Source: Bugula neritina (lineage: Eukaryota > Bryozoa > Gymnolaemata > Cheilostomatida > Bugulidae). Taken from it: a DNA stretch of 64,000 nucleotides. Shown piece by piece: positions 23,501 to 62,540 of this stretch (positions within the stretch are counted from its first letter, which is position 1; each line of letters begins with the position of its first letter). Made by a program: the position numbers and the translations under genes. The DNA lies in NCBI GenBank assembly GCA_964035545.1, contig OZ037766.1, forward strand, positions 29,226,173 to 29,290,172, given 5' to 3'. The notes beneath the pieces were generated by a model, which worked only from the letters and a program-made list of their open reading frames with translations, was not told where the DNA came from and ran no database searches.

Positions 23501-24558
23501 AATTGCTATTGATGTGTACATATATAACATGTCACATATACACTTAGTGAGCAGAAGTACTATATAAAATCTCAAAACCTTTTAAAATTTACTCTGACTA
23601 ATCATAAGTTTGTAAAAGAGACAAGATGCCTTTATACTATGCTGACTTTACTCATTTCCTGCTTGGAAATAACTCTGCAGATGTGTTGTAATACTTCGTA
23701 ATAAAAAGGAAACAATGCTCTAAGTCGAAAGCATTACATGTAGATTAGGTGGTTTGCCAACATTTAGTGTAACTTTTACTCTTAATGTTTACATCTTGCT
23801 ATTGAAAGAGTTCCTGATTACTAAAACCATTGACCTAATTTCACTTGATATAATTTAATCAAGAGAGTCTATGAATGATTCATACAAACTCACCAGTGTT
23901 GACTGGGGTTGACTCCTCGAACTACAAAAAGAAATAAAGATATGAATAGAAACAAATTAATTCATTTAAAGATGAGCATAATATACCAGATGCATTCATT
24001 TTATTTTTAGCTGCATGTCACATGGAAAAGAAAATAACAAGTGTATGTTATACTGTGTATACTTGGCTGCTACCCTGCGGGCATATGGCATAGCATAGTG
24101 CCGTAGCACATCATAACATAACATATAACATAGAATAGCTAGCATAGCATATAATAGCATGTAGTATAACATAGTATATAGCATAGCAGTGTATGACATA
24201 GTATATCATATGATAAAGCATGGTATAGCATATAGCATAGAATACAGCATAGCATATAGTAAAGCACGACATAGCATAACATACTATAAAATAAGGTAAC
24301 GTAGCATATTTCTACACAGAGTAATAAATGCAAATAATTCTCACAGACCTTCTCAGAGAGTACAGAAAGTTGCTGACTGTAAGAAGAAGAGGCACTCAGG
24401 AGGTAAATTATGTTACCTAACATGACAAGTATTAGCAGGAGAGATCCACCTGAGAAAATCTTCCATTTTAATGGAAAGGTAGTTGATTGTTTGTTGCCTT
24501 CTGTTGAGGTGTTGCCATGACGACTCTCCTCCATTTGGATGCTGTCCCTCCCTGCCAT
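18559..24558 (-). CDS. Type II membrane protein with CUB domain and short-chain collagen C4-like C-terminal domain, 378 aa
   Basis: Exons in transcript order: 24558-24349, 23921-23894, 22894-22671, 21922-21775, 21522-21481, 20799-20731, 20016-19844, 18801-18559; every junction is in phase. Layout: cytosolic tail 1-33; signal-anchor ~34-54 (starts GGSLLLILVMLGN); short stalk; CUB domain ~80-205 from two exons (starts CGGTVYVDC, then PNYRYAYPNNLQCVW and LFKSDGANSDRGVQANVRC); a tiny exon with a GND-GPN collagen-like remnant; then a ~165-residue cysteine-rich domain with the landmarks of short-chain collagen C4 proteins of sponges, cnidarians and molluscs (WGAGYCP, VPCVVCL, GWEVVYSGYLMSA, C-terminal PCALC). 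Probably an extracellular matrix or recognition molecule on the cell surface; ligand unknown. Donors of exons 3 and 7 are embedded in minisatellites. Confidence 0.82.
18860..19050 (+). mobile_element. tRNA-derived SINE, copy 1
   Basis: The head contains a strong box A (TGGCTTAGAGGTTAGAGC) and a decayed box B (GTGGTTTGAGA). The body shares GATGTTAGGAAGAGC, TCCATCAGGGGTTT and ACAGRGAY blocks, in order, with the element at 52605-52845. It lies just upstream, on the minus strand, of the last CUB-gene exon, inside its last intron. Confidence 0.75.
19728..19858 (-). repeat. Donor-anchored minisatellite at exon 7 of the CUB gene
   Basis: Four copies of a ~33-bp unit containing AAACTACTGTAAGTA (minus strand). 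The exon-proximal copy is the real 5' splice site at 19843/19844 and includes about 8 exonic bases. Confidence 0.88.
20492..20581. repeat. (AT)n microsatellite
   Basis: Uninterrupted TA dinucleotide run of about 90 bp inside an intron of the CUB gene. Confidence 0.97.
20834..21043 (+). other. Protein-like 69-codon ORF antisense in a CUB-gene intron
   Basis: Starts with ATG (MHRVISDLSLYKLVVLNN...) and ends LYEILSSN before TGATAG. Its composition is ordinary for a protein (leucine pattern loosely like an LRR), not simple repeat. No splice partners or family recognised. It may be a fragment of a decayed gene or chance. Confidence 0.25.
22025..22672 (-). repeat. 29-bp minisatellite (about 22 copies) anchored at the donor of CUB exon 3
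   Basis: The unit on the minus strand contains CATCTTGCAGGTACATGTGG. The first copy is the exon 3 boundary itself (exon ends ATCTGGCAG, intron begins GTACATGTGG). Each unit has CTTGCAG directly followed by GTACAT, so it looks like an acceptor and a donor back to back. Confidence 0.95.
24060..24300 (-). repeat. Degenerate TAGCATA-type repeat after CUB exon 1
   Basis: Irregular CATAGCATA/TATAGCATA repeats start about 50 bases downstream (minus strand) of the exon 1 donor at 24349. The ORFs read through it are not genes. Confidence 0.8.
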
Positions 24559-26043
24559 GTTGCTATTGTGACTGTCTGATTACGAATGACACAGGAGGAA
24601 ACTAAATCTATTCAGGATCAAATCTACTCATTCTTAGCAATTGCAACATATTAGAGTTCTGTTTATATTTCGACTACATGATAACAGTTACATTTATAAA
24701 TGACTCATTTGATATCAATTCATTCAAGAGATATGTTAGATTTATTACTCAGCTGTGTTTAGTGTTAAGCCTGCACCATTGTATTACATATTTATAGTAA
24801 TAGATTTACATGCTTGAACTTCCTAGATGTGACAAGACAGCTGTTTATATAATCATATTTTTATTATCTATTAAAAGTTGACATACAAGTCACCCTTGTC
24901 AAATTATGATAAACTTACCAAAAGCAGTACAGCATTTCATTTTAGGTTATTATAATAATATAACTGCAAACAACAACATAGTTAAATAAATGATATTAAC
25001 ATAATAAGCTGTATTTTCAAAAAAATAGTCTGTTGAAAAATGTTAGAAAGTATGAAAACTTATTTACATCTCAAATTGCCCAATAAAATTCAAACTTGAA
25101 AAATTTGAGAAAGTTATAGAAATTATTCCAGGTAATATTTGATGCTGTTTTTATTGCTTTCAATTTGAATACTCTTTCTGAAATACAATATTTCTTACAG
25201 AGTGATTTTTCAACTGCTTGTCAATTAAAAAAATTTTTCATCAAACTATTTCAGAACCTATACTAGTCGTAAATAGCTTTTATTTAGAGAAAAAATTCCC
25301 CACAAAAAGCTATTATTTTTGTATAGTAATGTTTGTTAAGTAGGAGACTGTTGTCATCCTACTTATGTTAGCTATTGGGATAAAATTAGTCGGGCTGCAG
25401 TAGTTGACAAGACTGTTGCATTTTATTTATAAAGAAGAAGAAAGAGAACAGGAAAGGTATTGTGGGTAATTAATACAGTATTCGTACAGAGAGAAGACAA
25501 TTACTATTATGAGTATTCATTAGTAGTGGTAATAATATTATATGAATGTTATTGTCATCACAGTGGAAGATTGTATCCTATCAACAACGTTATACTGATT
25601 GTTATATTAGTTTATGAGAGGTGCATCTTTTGGTCAAAAGAATTTTGACGATGAAAACGACTGAACTTTGTTTTCTAGATATCGGGTCTGTGTGTAAGCA
25701 ATGTGCATAATGCTTGTGTAGCTTTAGGAAATACAATTGGGTATTGAAAACACAACTCCTGAAGAGTTCTATGCTACTAAATGCAAATTAAGATAAAGAA
25801 GACAACTCACCAATATTCTTTAAAGACCAAACCAGTAAGATAAATTAGGGTAAAGCAGACAATGCTTCATTGTGCGAAGTTGTGGCTAAATTTAATCCAA
25901 GGCAATTGATAGAAGTATTCTTCAAAGTTCTTATTTATTTTATTGGTCAGAAAACTCCTTTTTGACTGAATCAAATATTAAATTTTGTGGAAGTATAATA
26001 TCTGATGTAAATTGTATTATGGCAGACTACACACACACACACA

Positions 26044-26115
<72 letters not shown>

Positions 26116-26512
26116 CTAAATTATATTTAAGGATTTATTGAATTTTTGTTAACCATCAATCTGCAATTATATTATTAATAATGTCTGTCTTATAATACCG
26201 ACCATAGCGCTTGCGTCTTTCACATTAAGCGATGAATCACAACTTTATACAAACATACTTCCTGTTGGCAAAGTATACAATTTAAAATCTAAAACAGCAT
26301 TCATTTTTTTCATATTAAGCTGGCTGTTTAAAACTTTCGATTTTTCAAATGACTATTCAATTTGTTCAAATAAAAATTGAAAATCATCCACTTGGCAGAC
26401 TTCCTTAACAAATAATTGTTGGCAGCAAACTCCTGAGAACATACGTAAGAAAGGGTTCAAGTAAGGAAGGTTGTCACACCGTTTGTTGGTGGTTGACGCA
26501 AAATCTTGAAGG
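24559..26512. other. Divergent intergenic region between the CUB gene and the 149-aa gene
   Basis: About 1.95 kb separates two divergently oriented start codons, so both promoters should lie here. No TATA box or other element stands out from the AT-rich background. The (ACGC)n run at 26028-26116 is the only structured sequence. Confidence 0.5.
26028..26116. repeat. (ACGC)n microsatellite
   Basis: A short (AC)n run followed by a perfect ACGC tetranucleotide array, about 400 bases upstream of the next start codon. It is CpG-dense and can form Z-DNA. Confidence 0.97.
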
Positions 26513-28996
26513 ATGGCTTTTGCACGAAGCACTCAAATTGGTATTAAAGACACATCTACTACAGCTGAAGTACCAAATAATCATACCGCTAAGCTGATGT
26601 ACTACTTGAAATGTGAGTTTGTATCAAACTTTAAAAACTTCTTAATTTCATGTTTGCAATAGCAACAAAAGATTAAATGAATTTTAGTATTTTTTTCCTT
26701 AACTTCCCATGTTGTACAGTGCTTTTGAAAATTATTATTTTCTGCAAAAATATTAAAACTGATAACAATTTATCAAAATAATATATTATAATAGCACAAT
26801 ATCGATAAAAAAAGTTTCTGTTTATGAAAAGTTATAGTGTGCAATAAGTTCTTAAGTTTTTACTATATATAAACATAAAAAACTTTCGCATGAATGCTAG
26901 TTATGTTAGTATAGAAACACATAGTAGATCTAAAAATGTAGTTAAAAATGATTCAATAAAATTGGCATCAAATGGAGCTCCAATACTGCTTTCATGATAA
27001 AACAGCGCAAACCCTCTTTAGCTAGGTCAACAAAATTCATATACATTTCTTATTTAAATTAATTTTCAATTTGTCAAACAAATCAATATCTAAATTTTAT
27101 ATTGATTTAATAGAATTAAATAGCTAAAACTGTTGTATATTAAATATTACAAGATTTTCAAATTCGACAACTATGTTATAGTATAATAGTCAGCTATATT
27201 TTAGACGTTTTCAATGATAATTTTATTGTACCTCTACTTGTTGCATGTGCACACCCAGGGAAAGTGTTTGTTATAACATGCAAATACAATACTCGACTTT
27301 GATTAGTTCTTTTTAAATGCTGTGTTACTTGCAAGCTGTTATTGTAATTATTAGAACTGTATGAATGCGCCAGTTTCCAAGCTATCAGCTATTTCAATTA
27401 GGGATTTATTAACGCGTGTGAAACCAACTATGAGTTGCACCAACAAAAGTTAAGATAGCAACCTTTATTAGTACTCAATTATGTTACACATGCCAGTATA
27501 TTTTATATTATAATATCAAAATATTATTCTTATATAAGATATGACACAATGACTTGAAATATGTCTTGCATCTCAATTAGGACTCTGTGCTCTGTCATAT
27601 AAATGATAGCTGTCGCTGTGATTAGCCAAATTTTAAAAATACTCAACAGAGTTTGAAAGAACTCCATTGAGAAAATAAAAAAATCAATCAAGTGTTGCAG
27701 TAAGAGTGTAAGACTGCATGTTAGAGGTTAACTAAAAATACCAAAAATTTTTAAGATTTACTGGTTTTATTTCCAATGAAGATGTGCACGTCAAAAAATT
27801 AAATTCTATTTATATTAAGAGAGCAAAATGTAATTTTATTAAATTACCCAAATAGTGCTTTTTTAAGTATATAATTTGTTTTTCTATGTCGTAACATGTA
27901 TATTATTTTTGTTTGTTTGTTTGTTTGTTTTTATTTATTTAACACTTATGAAAAATTTACAAGAATGAGAAAAAATAGCAAAAAAATGTGTTTAGGCCTA
28001 TATATGGCGCAATAGCACTGCAGCTAGTGTAGGCACCAGGCCTTTGCTGAAGAGAACTAACAGTTAGCTTTTGGAAGTAAGTATGGTGCTAAATGACAAA
28101 AGTCTTTGAGGATTAAGCTATACTATTAAAATCATTTGGTTAAAAATTCAAAACAATACTCTATAGTAGCTTAATACTACATGAAATGTTATTTTAGCAA
28201 TATGCTCCGTGATAAACATGGACACTGAGAGTGGCCTAAACAGACTGACCAACTACGACAGATACTGGGCCTTAAGCTTTGAGGAAAAATTAGTGCTTCT
28301 CAAGCTATGTATAGCCTTGGATCCTGATGAGTTAGAAGGTAGGCTGTTACATCACACATCCTGCTTCTCTACATTATTTGAATTCCCCACCAATGCAGTA
28401 AAATGTTTGTCCAAACGAACTGGTTTATTGATGAAAAGGTTCATGCTAAAAGCACATTGTTAGACTTTGCTCACAGTTTGAAACAAACAAAAGTGGGTAG
28501 ATTTTTACCTATTTAAAATAAGATGTAAGCATGCTGCATTAAACCTTGGTGAGAGCAACAAATCAATAAATCAATAAATTATTCAATCAATCATGTTATA
28601 TAAGACAACTTTTTTTAAAAACATTTAAATTTTTTTACAATTCATAATCATATTACAGTAGTTTCAAAAATAGAACTAAACCTGTAAAATAAAAACAAGC
28701 TCAATAATGTACATGTTTTCTCAGCCCTAAGTATCAAACTCAAAACAAAAACACACACATACACACAACACACATCAACTTTTGCAGGAAAATGTATAGC
28801 TATGGTTAACCCCGGCTCTATCTCTAGAAGTAATGCCTTTTATGAGATCAGTGCAGTTCAGAATAGCATTGCTGTGGTTCAAAGCATTGTTATTAATGGA
28901 CAAAGACGCAGAGTGACCAAATTCATGGCTTACACTCACAACTGGATTCAAAGAAACTATCACCAAGCATTGCGTGATCTTTTGGGTTGGTCTTGA
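26513..28996 (+). CDS. Small protein of unknown function, 3 exons, 149 aa
   Basis: Exons 26513-26612, 28198-28338 and 28788-28996 join in phase (150 codons with TGA), all with good GT-AG sites. The protein has no signal peptide or membrane span. Recognisable blocks are RYWALSFEEKLVLLKLCIAL (amphipathic helix), LDPDELEGKCIAMVNPGSIS, and a basic C-terminal part (NGQRRRVTKFMAYTHNWIQ) ending LRDLLGWS. It reads like a compact globular protein, but I do not recognise the family. Intron 2 ends in an ACACAC-rich tract just before a TTTTGCAG acceptor. AATAAA at 29426 is a likely poly(A) signal. The start is the first in-frame ATG of exon 1; an upstream exon cannot be excluded. Confidence 0.68.
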
Positions 28997-30639
28997 TTTT
29001 CTGTGGAATTTTTATTTTTATTTCTAATAGTTTCTTCAGACTCAATTTATCAAAATAGAATTATCTATTGGTACATCAACAAATTTTATTCTTTCAGAAG
29101 AAGTACGCGACATTCAAAGAATGCGGGAAAGACAGCAGTCATCATCCTGCACTATTCTGTAGGTCCGGCCTTCTTTATATGCATCTCCGTGTGCGCTGTG
29201 TGAATACTTTTACTGTACTTTATTTGGCTCATAAACTAATTTACGATTTTTCAATTTTTCAAACCCTCTCAGTAAGTTTATTTATTCCAAGATTTTTGTG
29301 GTTGTGAGATATTTTTCAGATGAATTTCATTTTGCTGTACTGCCTATTATTAATCAATAATTTAAAATATTATTTATGGCAAAACTTCAAGCCAACTACA
29401 CAGTTATTTCTTCCTGGTGTGATGCAATAAATTAAAAAAATATTCATTCTTTCTGTAATGTATCCGTTTGTGTAAACAGCCAGTGAAAGAATGCACACTT
29501 GTATGCAATAATTAGATCAACATTGAATCAACTTTCCATTGTATAGTCAACAATCTAAAATTAAATTAAATGTCAGCACTTAACTCTCTACAAGGAAGCT
29601 GATGTGAGCAACAACTCCGTGTTGAACTGTTTATGTTGGCTATAATCCAAAGCTGCTATTGAAAATAAGGCTATCACGGATACATATAAGGATTTCGGTT
29701 AGCAGACCTTACTTATATAACTACCTAGTCATAAAGCTATTAGCATTGCCGTTATTTTTATAGAACTCAACTATTTTCCCTGCACAGTATTTTCCCATGC
29801 TTAGTTTAGAGTTATGTTTACAATGTCTTGTGTAACCAAAACTTTACAAGACTTTAGAATAGTTTTAAGATAAAAAATCAACCATAGCTTCACATAAGTT
29901 CATCTTTATTATTTTTACAACAGTTTGAATTGTTACTTGTACAAACAGTATATAATAATGCACTGTATACATTTCCCTGGAACTTTGCATCTAGCTTATG
30001 AATATCAAACTTTTCCCAACAGCTTAGTCCATGAATGGAGAGAAAAAAGCAACTTTTCAGCAAACATACACTCAGATGCATCTTTTAGTTCAGATAAGGA
30101 CTTTGCTATGCAAGAGAAGACAACAACTATTTCACTGTATAACAGACAATAGACTTAGTTCCCAAAGTGAAGTGTAGGACTCAGTGCAGACTTATAATCA
30201 CATATATTTTGTATAAAGTAAACACATGTCATTGGTTTGAAATTAAGGATGTTGGCTATACATCACAGTTGAGTATAAAAATAAATTAAAAACATGGTTC
30301 CAAAAAATGAATTACCGCTTGTTAGATATAAGTCAAAGGATAATGTACATATATTGATAATACAGGTAAACATGGCGTTTATACTCAAACATCACCAGTG
30401 TTAATAAAATGGAAACTGCATACGGGTAATAATTAACAGGAGCTTTGAAAACATTCCCCATACAATACTTTGACTAAACAATACTTTAGCAAATTTACAG
30501 CATAGAAATAAAACTGATTGAAACGTTGATTTAACGGAACAATTTAACCATAGTGACACAACTACAGGTTTAAATACTGGAACAATATCGGTAATATCTT
30601 ATAGTTAGAGTATGCAGAGTATGCAGAGTGGTTGCATGA
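28997..30639. other. Convergent 3' region between the 149-aa gene and the copper ATPase
   Basis: Two genes converge here. No convincing exon is visible. TTTATT at 29905-29910 is AATAAA on the minus strand and could end the ATPase transcript. Confidence 0.45.
29426..29431 (+). promoter_or_regulatory. Candidate polyadenylation signal AATAAA
   Basis: First canonical hexamer after the stop of the 149-aa gene, about 430 bases downstream. Confidence 0.45.
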
Positions 30640-56926
<26,287 letters not shown>

Positions 56927-59900
56927 TATGGGGGTAGTAGTGGCAATTTAGTGTTCATATCAAAGTCATATCTACAATATAAAAAGACATATACACCTAC
57001 AGTCAATATAACATGCACATTTATCGGCTTATAACATGCTGGCATAATGGAAACAAGCATTGTTTTTTAGAACTTTTATACAGAAATAGAAAAATAAAAT
57101 CTGTCTTTTATTTTTACATACTTGCAACTGGTAGCACTGTTAATACCCACAATGCACCACTATTTAGAAAAACTGAGTTAAGAGTTTACTAATCCCTAAA
57201 TGTTAAACCAGGCAGTCACAATTCATGGATTAAGACTCAAGTAGTTGAAGGTGACTTTAGAGCAATGCTAAATACCTTGCCAGTAAATTTTGTTACTATT
57301 TGTCACACTATCTAACAGTGGAAATGTGGTGTTACAACTATTTAATGAAAAAGACCAGATGGAAGGGGAATGACTCAATAGAACAAGGAAAAGCTACATA
57401 CTACACAGTTTCATATTAATATACTAGGAAATCCACTTCCCAAAATGTAATTACAGCTGTGCTTCAACACACTGAGGCTAATATTGGATTGGGTAATCAC
57501 AAAAAGTAGGCATAATGGAAGGAATTAGCAATTGCTATGTCATGCATAAAGAACAATTGATGCAGAAGACTGAATCATTTTGACTGAAAGTAACACAAAA
57601 ATATATTTTCAAGAAACATAAACACATACCAGAGTAATAGAAGTGAAACTGATATCAAGTTATAAATTATAGCATAACAGACCTGTGATCAAACCCTAAC
57701 TTCGCTAAGTTCATCATTTCAACATACAGTCTGCCAAACCCTCACCGCTACTTGATAATAATGAATCTAAGGCTAAACTGCAGGTGACATACTAAGACTA
57801 GTAAAGTGAAGGACAGTTATGTTACTAGCCACTGAGTTCTTTATCAGTGGTAATTAGTAAGGGCTAGTTGGGATTGGTCCAATACTGATAAAAATACTAG
57901 ATACCATACCAACCCATGAGAGGTTGTTATCTTCTAACACCACACCACACCATGTGAGAAACAGGGAAGGCAAAAGTATTGTAGTGAATTTTAATTTCTT
58001 TAAAGTAGCTTATAGTGTATTGTTATGAGTGACAGAATAATTGAAAAGCTTCAAGTAATGCAAAACCACCACGAAATAAACCTACTTGATGCAAGCAATT
58101 GACATCAATCATTTTTATTAATTGTTATCAATTAATGTGTTCATTCAACTTTTCTTTTACGTTACTCTTTTTATCATAGATTCAATAACCTGGTTGCAGT
58201 TCTAGTCTAAGTATTAGTATTTTGCATTTATATAGCTCTGATAACCATATTATATTATATAAGCTCCCAGTTAGTAGTTTGTCAAAGTGATGTAAATATT
58301 TACCAAGAAAAAGTGAAGCACAAATGAATAATAATGGTTGTCCTTTATTTACTTTGTTGCATCCCTAACAAAAGTGTTGTAGCCTTAAAACACATGGATA
58401 TGGCCAGTATAAAAGCACAATACTCTATACTGATAAACTCATACACACTTCCATTCTGTGGTTTGGGAGAGAGCAGTAACTAACCAATGTTCATCAACTT
58501 CCAGTGCATATTATAACATCCAAACTGCTTACACAGAAAGAGTTATTTAATTTAGATTCAAGTGATTTACATTACGTTTGGTTTTCACTTGTTCAGATTG
58601 AAAATGACTGACATTTCAAACATAAAAATCAATTAAAAATATCTATTCTAAAGTTAATGAGGATTATCTATATTGAAAACACAGTACTTGCGGTTTTTAA
58701 AGAACCCTCAACAGTCTGTATGATAAATTTATGGCTGACACTACAATAAGTACATACACTAAAGTATTGTCTTTCCCTTTATATACTATTACGCTAATAT
58801 TTTATATTAGGGAGCACATATGATGGGTCTGATGATGCAACTGGGGAATTAAGTACTATGTTTCGATCTCAGTTTCTCTCAGAATTTTAGCTAGGGTATG
58901 ATAGGCCAGTTATAATATAAGAACTAAGGCTTTCACTATGCAAAAATGAGGAACATAAGCTACTTGTAGCCATAACAGTAAATTCACTGTCAACTCAACT
59001 GAAGCCATACAACTAATAAAAAAAATATAAATAGTCATAATGAATGCATACCTAAGGAATAGCAATGATAGTATTATTTACAGTACGATAAAAAAAACTA
59101 ATACTGTTTACATTTCTTTCAGCTGAAAAGACTACACTATGAGCTTATCTTTAGCCGTACATGTAGCTAAGACTGAGGTTTTAATAAACTGAAATTCAAG
59201 AATATGTTAAAACTATTATTAATGAAGGTATAACTATCATAACTTTAATTGTTTTCACTTAGTTTCAGCACTATCATTTCACAACTATCATTAGAATACC
59301 AAGTGTTAGTACCACTAAAATATCACTGCGACTCATACTTTGAGTATGGATATGAAACAGTATCAGTATCATTATCAGCAAAAATGTGATTCAACAACCT
59401 CACATGACTTAGGTCAGTCAAAATGAAAGTGATTACAGTAAATTTCAACAAAGGGTTGCGAAAGACATGGGCTACAGAAAACCTGTTTAAGTTTATATAC
59501 ATGAGTCATATGAATACGATATACACTTTCAAAAAGTAACACTCACAGTCAAAGTCACTATAACAAGCTTTAGAATAAAACTCATAACTGGCTTATAATT
59601 GACGTTAATGTTATAGTATAAGTATTACTATTACCATTACTAGTAGTAGTAACACTAAGTCTAATACTAATAGTAATAATAATAGCAAGAGTAATACAAC
59701 TACTAATAATATCAAATGCAATACTAGTACTAGTAGTAATAATAATAGTAATAGTAATAATATTGGTATTACTTTTGCTACTATTACTAACATTAGTATA
59801 ACTATACGTATTAGTAATACTAGTACTACTACTAACACTAATAGTAATACTTATACTAATAGTAATAGTAATAATTAATTTAATACTAATAGCAATACTA

Positions 59901-62540
59901 ATAGTAATTCATTAGTAATTGTAATAGAGTAATACTAATAGTAATAGTAATACTAATACTAATGCTAATAGTAATTAAATTTAACATCAATTTAAATTTA
60001 CATAAACTTAAAGGTGGGGGTTAATAATTTATATTTATTGTTATACCTTTAGTTCGGCTTATACTATAAAAATAATCATAATCATAATGATAATCATGAA
60101 GTGATGATGGATCACCATGATCATGATCATCATCTTGATCTAATCAAATGCTTGTACTGAACTTGTAGTTATATTTATATTAATATTTTAATTTATATTA
60201 TAATTGAGTTATAACTATAAAATCAAGTTATGGTTATTTAGTTAGTAAAACTAATAGTAATAGTAATAGTAATAGTAATAGTAATACAGTATTAGTTATC
60301 CACTTAAGACTTATAGTTGTAAGGTTTAATACCTAGATCAGTGTGCGAAAATAAGAGCGATGATCAAACTAAGAATGAACTAATGCAGCACTTCACAGTT
60401 TATAGTAATAGTAACGAATGACCTTTATAGTTTATTCCATAATTATAATAAATTCTAATTAGTCATTAGTTACTATATGGATTAGCTATACGGCATCATA
60501 CAGCTTCTAGCTCTTTGCAGACTCTCTGATCTGCAGCAAATCACCGAACTGGAAAAATAAAAGTTTATTATGATGTTGCGCACAGTTTAAGTTAAACCAC
60601 GCCTACTATATTCTCGATTCACCCCAATAAACTATAACAATTAAGCCTTGACACTAGCCTGGTGTTGCTTTCAAAGATGGTCCCGCACACTGAACTAGTT
60701 CGGTGGTCCCCCATAGGATTCTAAACAATGAGCTGGAAAATAGTTCTAGTTCAGTGATTCTAAACTCTAAACTAACTAAAATAAATTTTTACACAATGTG
60801 AAGAGTTGTCTTTTTCGTTATTTGATGTAGCACAACTCTTGCAACCATTCATGCTGAATGTTTAGTAATAATCATGAGTATCATGCTTAAACACCAATAT
60901 AATATTTTAAATAATGATCTATCTATGAAAAATACTTCAATACACAATTTCAATGTTTCCATTGCAATCTGCATGCATAGTTGAAATTATTATTTCATAA
61001 TAAAATACTCTTTTTAACTTAATTATTCTAATTATAAACATTATCTACAATATTATATTGCATTCATATAATATAGGCTTAAACTATAATTTACTTTAAC
61101 AAGCTTAAAACTATATTTACTGTGTTAGCTGAAATAGTTTACTTGACTTAAAAACTTAAATACGTGTAAATAACTTGTTGAAAGTCGTGAAAACAAAAAT
61201 GTTTAACTTATTGTTTTGATTTTTACACCGATAACAGTCTAATTAATAACTTATAATTATAATTATAATAACTTGACAATGTTTTATCGGGATTTACTCA
61301 ACATTATAATGCATATTATTGCATCTACAATTTAAACTGTATTGGAGAGACAAAATGGCTAATTTAGTTAAATAAATTGCGTGTCTAGCTGCAATTGGAA
61401 TTATCTATAGTTGGCAAATTCATAAAAGTGTATCAACATAATATAAATGCTTGTAGTAATACATATAATATGAATAAAGCCAGAATTAAATTTAGAATCA
61501 TTTTACCTCCAATTATCCTAACTTTTTAGATACATTCATTGTATGACACAAATTTTAGGAGTTTACATTAAACAAATCATTTACTCTGCAAATTATTCTA
61601 AATACATGTATTTGTTCACATAAGTTAAAATTTTAGTTATAAATTTTATAACCGGAGTTCTTTTGGTAAGTAAAATTAGTTAAAACATATAATTTTTTTT
61701 CAGCATCTCAATAAAAAAGCAGACAGAAATAAAGGAATAATGAGTGCTACAGTATATAAAAATCAATGTTTATTGCACAGTTACACTAAAGGAATCAATA
61801 GTGTTACAATTATATTGCTGTTATCATGATGTTGTTGTTCTATTGTCATATCAAATCATTCTAAACTATGGCGTTGTTTATGCTTATATGCTGAATTAGA
61901 ATTGATGAGTAACTAGTCAATACAATGTAATCAGGGAACACCGACTCCCAATAGAAACTAGAAAGAACCGACTGTAGATATGTGTTTTAATTACCGCTCA
62001 CAGTTTATTGAACTGTATTCATTCTGAATTAATAGACTCATTCAGTGAGTCCTCTTTTTACTTCTCAAACACATGACTCTGTAAACAGCTATCAAGTTTA
62101 CTAACACTTCTGTAAGGTAAGGTCAGGTTTTATAACGCTTTGTTTAACCTTCGAATTTTCAAAATATTTAATATATTACATTTGAACATTGGAGGTATTT
62201 TATAGTGTTTTGGATAGAATCTTTGCTCTTGCATATACTTCCAAGGTTAGCACATGTAATTTTCAGATTTTGAAAACTTTGACATGCATGTGTATATCCC
62301 TTATATATGTGCACCCTTGTTATTGATGGCAGATTATAAACACATGACTGAGATGGAAAAAGTTTTAATTTCGTGGTTTTAAAATTTATTGTCATCCGTT
62401 GTTTTTTTCTCTGTTAGCTATCAAAAAGTTGTAAGCAAAGAAGATCTATTGGTATAATATGGTTTTATTTAAACTTAAATTTCAATTCATTATTAAAAGA
62501 TGTTCTTCTCAGTGTTTTGGGCATGAATTCAGGTTAGATT
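56927..62540. other. Divergent intergenic region with 5' flank of ATP7
   Basis: An acceptor-like TATTGTAG on the minus strand at about 56970 suggests a 5' UTR intron for ATP7. No coding exons are seen. It contains an irregular TAATAG/TACTAG microsatellite (59600-59990, with a short relative at 60245-60285) and a GATCATGATCATC patch near 60110. The promoters of ATP7 and of the gene at 62541 should lie in this region. Confidence 0.5.
59600..59990. repeat. Irregular (TAATAG/TACTAG)n microsatellite
   Basis: Trinucleotide-based AGTAAT and ACTAAT runs. A short continuation lies at 60245-60285. The Leu/Val-rich ORF across it is an artefact. Confidence 0.95.

Noticed and set aside
29890-30152. 75-codon plus-strand ORF
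   Set aside because: Starts with a non-ATG codon, has no splice context or recognisable composition, and overlaps the likely 3' end of ATP7.
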